From Shimia sp047124445 (lineage in GTDB: Bacteria > Pseudomonadota > Alphaproteobacteria > Rhodobacterales > Rhodobacteraceae): a stretch of DNA of 64,000 nucleotides. Location: contig NZ_CP138921.1 in NCBI RefSeq assembly GCF_047124445.1, positions 2,046,001 through 2,110,000 of the forward strand. The letters are read 5' to 3'. Both the position numbers and the translations under genes were made by a program. Shown here piece after piece: positions 61,191 through 64,000 of the stretch (the first letter of the stretch is position 1; each line of letters starts with the position of its first letter). A model generated the notes under the pieces. It searched no databases, was not told the origin of the DNA, and was given only the letters and a program-made list of their open reading frames with translations.

Positions 61191-63389
61191 ATGACAGACG
61201 TCACATTGATCGATCCAAAGGACTCTCTGGAACGGCAAAACCAGAAGCTCCTGAAAATCGTCGACACCCTGATGCGCCGGGCCGAGGCCAGCCCCGACAC
61301 CACCGGCGTGGCTTATGCCCAATTCGAACGCGCCGTGATGCTCGAAGAGGAGGTGGCCGCCCGCACCCGCGAACTTGAACACGCGCTGGACCTGCTCAAC
61401 ACCTCCAACGCCTCCCTTGCCCAAGCCAACGCCGAAGCCGAAGCCGCTCGCGCCAACCTCGCCAACGCGATTGAGACCGTGCAAGAAGGCTTTGCGCTGT
61501 TTGATGCCGACGAAAAGCTGGTGCTCTGCAACACCCGCTTTGGCAAACACATGCGCGACATCCACCCACTGTTCAAACCCGGCCTGCCGTTTGCCAATTA
61601 TGTCGACATCGTTTCGCAAAGCGCCTTCCTAGAGCTGCCGGACGGCATGACAGCCAATCAATGGGCCGACCAACGCCTGCTGCGTCATCGCGAGCAACAT
61701 GTGGTCTTCAACGCCCGGCTGGCTGGCGACAAATGGATCCAGGTGTCCGAGCATCGCACCCGCGACGGCGGCACCGTGGTGCTGCAAACCGATGTCACCG
61801 ACATGATGCTTATCGAGCGGCAGGAACGTGAGCGCTTGCTCGACGATCAGTCCCGGCTCATCAAGGCCACCTTGGAACACCTCGATCAAGGCGTTGGCAT
61901 CTTTGACCGCGAAGCCCGCCTCGTTGACTGGAACCGCCGCATGGGAGAACTGCTCTCCATCCCCCTGCGCCGCTTCCACCTCGGCCTGCCCTTTGACACC
62001 ATCTTTGACCAACTCTCCCGCAAACTCGCCTTCCTGCATGCGGCGGATGCGGAGGCACTGGCCAATTGGGCCGCCCATGAGGGCCGTCGCGCCCCCTTGT
62101 CCTTTGAGGTGGAACTGGGCGCAGACCGCATCCTCGCCGTGTTTGCCCAACATATGCCCGACGGCGGCTTTGTGATTTCCTTCACCGACATCACCACCGA
62201 GCGCCGCGCCCTGCGCGCCATCTCCCAGGTCAACGAAACCCTGGAGCGCCATGTGCAGGAACGTACTCTGGAGCTTCAGGATGCCTTGGCCGAAGCCGAA
62301 CGCGCCAACGCCTCCAAATCCCGCTTTGTGGCCGCCGCAAGCCACGACCTGTTGCAACCGCTATCCGCAGCCAAGCTCTACATGGCCTCCCTGGAAACCG
62401 ACCTCGAAGCCCCGGACCAGCGCGAACGCCTGTCCAAAGCCTCTTCCGCCTTGCAAAGCGTTGAACACATCCTTGGCGCGCTGCTCGACATTTCACGACT
62501 CGACAGTGGCCGCGCCGCCGTACACGACACGCAGATCCCGCTGGGCGCGCTTTTGGGCCAGCTGCACGACGAGTTTGCACCCATCGCCCGCGAAAAAGGT
62601 CTTCGCTTTGACCTGCGCAGCCATGACGTCACCGTCCACTCAGATGCCACCTATCTCCGCCGAATTTTGCAAAACCTCATCGCCAACGCGCTGCGCTATA
62701 CCGATGAAGGGCGCGTGCTGGTGGCTGCCCGCCGTCGCGGTGACACGATGGTGGTGGAAATCTGGGACACTGGCCCGGGCATCCCGGTGGAGCAACAGGC
62801 CAAAGTCTTTGACGAATTCCACCGCGTGAATGCCGCCGCCAGCCCCGCCGAAGGCCTTGGGCTTGGTCTTGCCATTGTAGAACGCGCCTGCCGCCTGCTA
62901 GCCCATCCCATGCAAATGCAATCCGAGCCCGGCCGTGGCACGCGCTTCTGCATCACGCTGCCGTTACACACAGAACAAACCGCCCCCTCCGATACACCCC
63001 TGCCTACCCTGGAGCCAACCGCACCGCTGGCCCATCGCATCGTGCTTTTGGTCGAAAACGACACCGAACTACGCAACGCCATTTCCATGACCTTGGAAAA
63101 CTGGGGCGCAGATGTGCTCGCCTGCGGTAGCGACATCGAGGCCCTCGATCTGCTACGCGAAATCGACATCGCACCGGACATGGTTCTGGCGGATTACCAA
63201 CTCGACAATGGCGCCACCGGTACCGACTTGATTGCACGGCTGCGTAAAGCCTACGGCCCCCTACCCGCCTGTGTCATCAGCGCCAACCGCGACCCGGATT
63301 TGAAACTGCAATGTCAGGCGCTCAAGGCGCCTCTGTTGCACAAACCGCTGAACCTAGACCAACTGCGCACCATTCTTACCGGAACGTAA
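61191..63389 (+). CDS. Hybrid sensor histidine kinase (double PAS, NahK-like)
   Basis: A 732-residue cytoplasmic kinase: coiled coil (about 45-95), two PAS-type domains (about 95-210: AIETVQEGFALFDADEKLVL; about 225-340: EHLDQGVGIFDREARLVDWN), HisKA with His385 in AAASHDLLQPLSAA, HATPase_c (NLIANALRYTDEG; GLGLGLAIV), and C-terminal REC with Asp668 in MVLADYQLD. The PAS7-type double sensor and SHDLLQPLSA H-box match the NahK/ErcS'-type kinases that pair with FIST proteins. ATG at 61191 lies 7 bp after the FIST stop. Confidence 0.9.
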   Translation: MTDVTLIDPKDSLERQNQKLLKIVDTLMRRAEASPDTTGVAYAQFERAVMLEEEVAARTRELEHALDLLNTSNASLAQANAEAEAARANLANAIETVQEGFALFDADEKLVLCNTRFGKHMRDIHPLFKPGLPFANYVDIVSQSAFLELPDGMTANQWADQRLLRHREQHVVFNARLAGDKWIQVSEHRTRDGGTVVLQTDVTDMMLIERQERERLLDDQSRLIKATLEHLDQGVGIFDREARLVDWNRRMGELLSIPLRRFHLGLPFDTIFDQLSRKLAFLHAADAEALANWAAHEGRRAPLSFEVELGADRILAVFAQHMPDGGFVISFTDITTERRALRAISQVNETLERHVQERTLELQDALAEAERANASKSRFVAAASHDLLQPLSAAKLYMASLETDLEAPDQRERLSKASSALQSVEHILGALLDISRLDSGRAAVHDTQIPLGALLGQLHDEFAPIAREKGLRFDLRSHDVTVHSDATYLRRILQNLIANALRYTDEGRVLVAARRRGDTMVVEIWDTGPGIPVEQQAKVFDEFHRVNAAASPAEGLGLGLAIVERACRLLAHPMQMQSEPGRGTRFCITLPLHTEQTAPSDTPLPTLEPTAPLAHRIVLLVENDTELRNAISMTLENWGADVLACGSDIEALDLLREIDIAPDMVLADYQLDNGATGTDLIARLRKAYGPLPACVISANRDPDLKLQCQALKAPLLHKPLNLDQLRTILTGT

Positions 63390-63408
63390 TCCAATGCCGC
63401 ACAGCCCT

Positions 63409-63458
63409 CAAAACGCACCTCCGCAAAACAGTCGCGATACCGACGCAATACCGACGTG
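63409..63458. repeat. Dispersed 50-bp repeat, copy 2
   Basis: Matches 27129..27178: CAAAAC, GCACCTCCGC, AAACAGTC and tandem ATACCGACG units. It lies between the FIST-linked kinase and the DUF4202 gene. On the minus strand the SD-like GCGGAGG is followed only by a short frame that stops at once. Confidence 0.7.
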
Positions 63459-63529
63459 AATTTTTGGCCCTTTTCGTGGCCCGCCGCAGGACCTAAAACC
63501 CCCCTATCAACGCAGCCCGGAGCCAGCCT

Positions 63530-64000
63530 ATGACCCGCCTTCAAACCGCCTTGGACGCCATCGACACCGCCAACGCCAAAGACCCGAAGCTTGATGACGG
63601 ACAGCCCGAAGCGCTGCTCTACGGCCAGCGCATGACAGATGAGTGCAACCGACTTTTTCCCAATGCTTCCGAGGCGTTACAGATCGCTTCCCGGGGCCAG
63701 CACATCGAACGCTGGGTGCTCAAACGCGCAGACTATCCAGAAGGCCGCGCCGGTTATCTTAAGTGGCGCCGCGACCTTGGCGTGCACCACGCCAACCGTG
63801 TGTGCGAGATCATGACCGAGGCCGGATATGACGAAGAAGACGTAACTGCTGCGGGCGCCATGTTGCGCAAGGAGGGCATCAAGCGCAACGATCAGGTTCA
63901 AGCGCTTGAAGACATTATCTGTTTTGTCTTCGTCAAATGGTACTTCGCCCCTTTTGCCGCGAAACACAGCCCTGAAAAAGTCCTCGATATTGTGGTCAAA
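63530..64000 (+). CDS. DUF4202 family protein (partial, runs off window)
   Basis: The first 157 residues of a DUF4202 protein: it opens TRLQTALDAIDTANAKDPKL and contains LLYGQRMTDECNRLFPNASE, QHIERWVLKRADYPEGRAGY and HHANRVCEIMTEAGYDEEDV, all conserved-looking blocks. The His-rich HIERW and HHA plus LEDIICFVF suggest an HD-like alpha-helical metal site, but the family function is unknown. GGAG lies eight bases before the ATG. The C-terminus is beyond the window. Confidence 0.88.
   Translation, partial: MTRLQTALDAIDTANAKDPKLDDGQPEALLYGQRMTDECNRLFPNASEALQIASRGQHIERWVLKRADYPEGRAGYLKWRRDLGVHHANRVCEIMTEAGYDEEDVTAAGAMLRKEGIKRNDQVQALEDIICFVFVKWYFAPFAAKHSPEKVLDIVVK

Noticed and set aside
63314..63544. 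Minus-strand frame over the second 50-bp repeat and the kinase 3' end
   Set aside because: Overlaps the start of the DUF4202 gene and the coding end of the kinase; the repeat, not a protein, explains the conservation.
1..64000. tRNA, rRNA, CRISPR arrays, insertion sequences or prophage genes
   Set aside because: No T-loop/CCA patterns, regular repeat-spacer arrays, transposase motifs or terminal inverted repeats were seen in any intergenic region inspected; the 50-bp repeat pair has no transposase.

Overview
The window looks like chromosomal core DNA from an alphaproteobacterium of the Rhodobacterales (Roseobacter-type). Pointers are a class I lysyl-tRNA synthetase, a ruvC-ruvA-ruvB cluster, a DUF1127 protein, propionate genes (meaB, prpE), the small two-helix protein often mislabelled CTP synthetase, and GC-rich codon use with Rhodobacteraceae-style hypothetical proteins. 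The genus cannot be fixed from this alone. I saw no rRNA, tRNA, CRISPR array, insertion sequence or prophage gene.

Layout. 0-9.7 kb: rpmB, a tandem pair of PhlG-like hydrolases, meaB, a DUF3108 protein, hrpB helicase, a Nudix hydrolase behind a clear promoter/operator, a Pit phosphate transporter with Pho-box-like repeats, and a ketopantoate reductase-like gene. 9.7-15.9 kb: argD-argF, an EamA transporter, a DUF4864 protein, lysS and a TerB-like protein. 15.9-21.3 kb: three tandem paralogous hybrid histidine kinases with non-ATG starts. 21.5-26.8 kb: a PBP4-type peptidase, a second EamA transporter, and a Slam outer-membrane translocator paired with a TbpB-like surface lipoprotein. 26.8-30.5 kb: a MazG-like protein, ruvCAB and DUF1127. 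30.7-38.6 kb: prmA, an MFS transporter, priA, a transaldolase and a SPOR protein. 38.6-44.3 kb: a tight nucleoside-salvage operon (VOC-bicupin, cdd, deoA, deoB, add, upp). 44.5-52.6 kb: maeB, prpE behind TTTGCAAA-type repeats, nadK, glyA, kptA and a methyltransferase. 52.6-55.6 kb: a LysR gene with its own inverted repeat, a yiaA-pspA envelope-stress pair, and a TetR gene; four copies of TTGAACNNCGTTCA tie the TetR gene to pspA. 55.7-59.1 kb: a YcaQ-type glycosylase, an alpha/beta hydrolase and a META lipoprotein-like protein. 59.3-63.4 kb: a LuxR response regulator, a FIST protein and a hybrid kinase (NosP/NahK-like). The window ends inside a DUF4202 gene.

The systems most worth following are the Slam/surface-lipoprotein pair, the TetR-pspA-yiaA regulon with its four operators, the FIST/kinase/regulator operon, the VOC-bicupin gene heading the nucleoside operon, and the repeat array in front of prpE. 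Smaller regulatory observations include a 50-bp dispersed repeat seen twice, a perfect inverted repeat lying between the -35 and -10 of the Nudix promoter, and several intercistronic hairpins. Start codons were chosen from visible Shine-Dalgarno (SD) sequences and often differ from the longest open frame. All family assignments are by recognition of motifs, without any database search.
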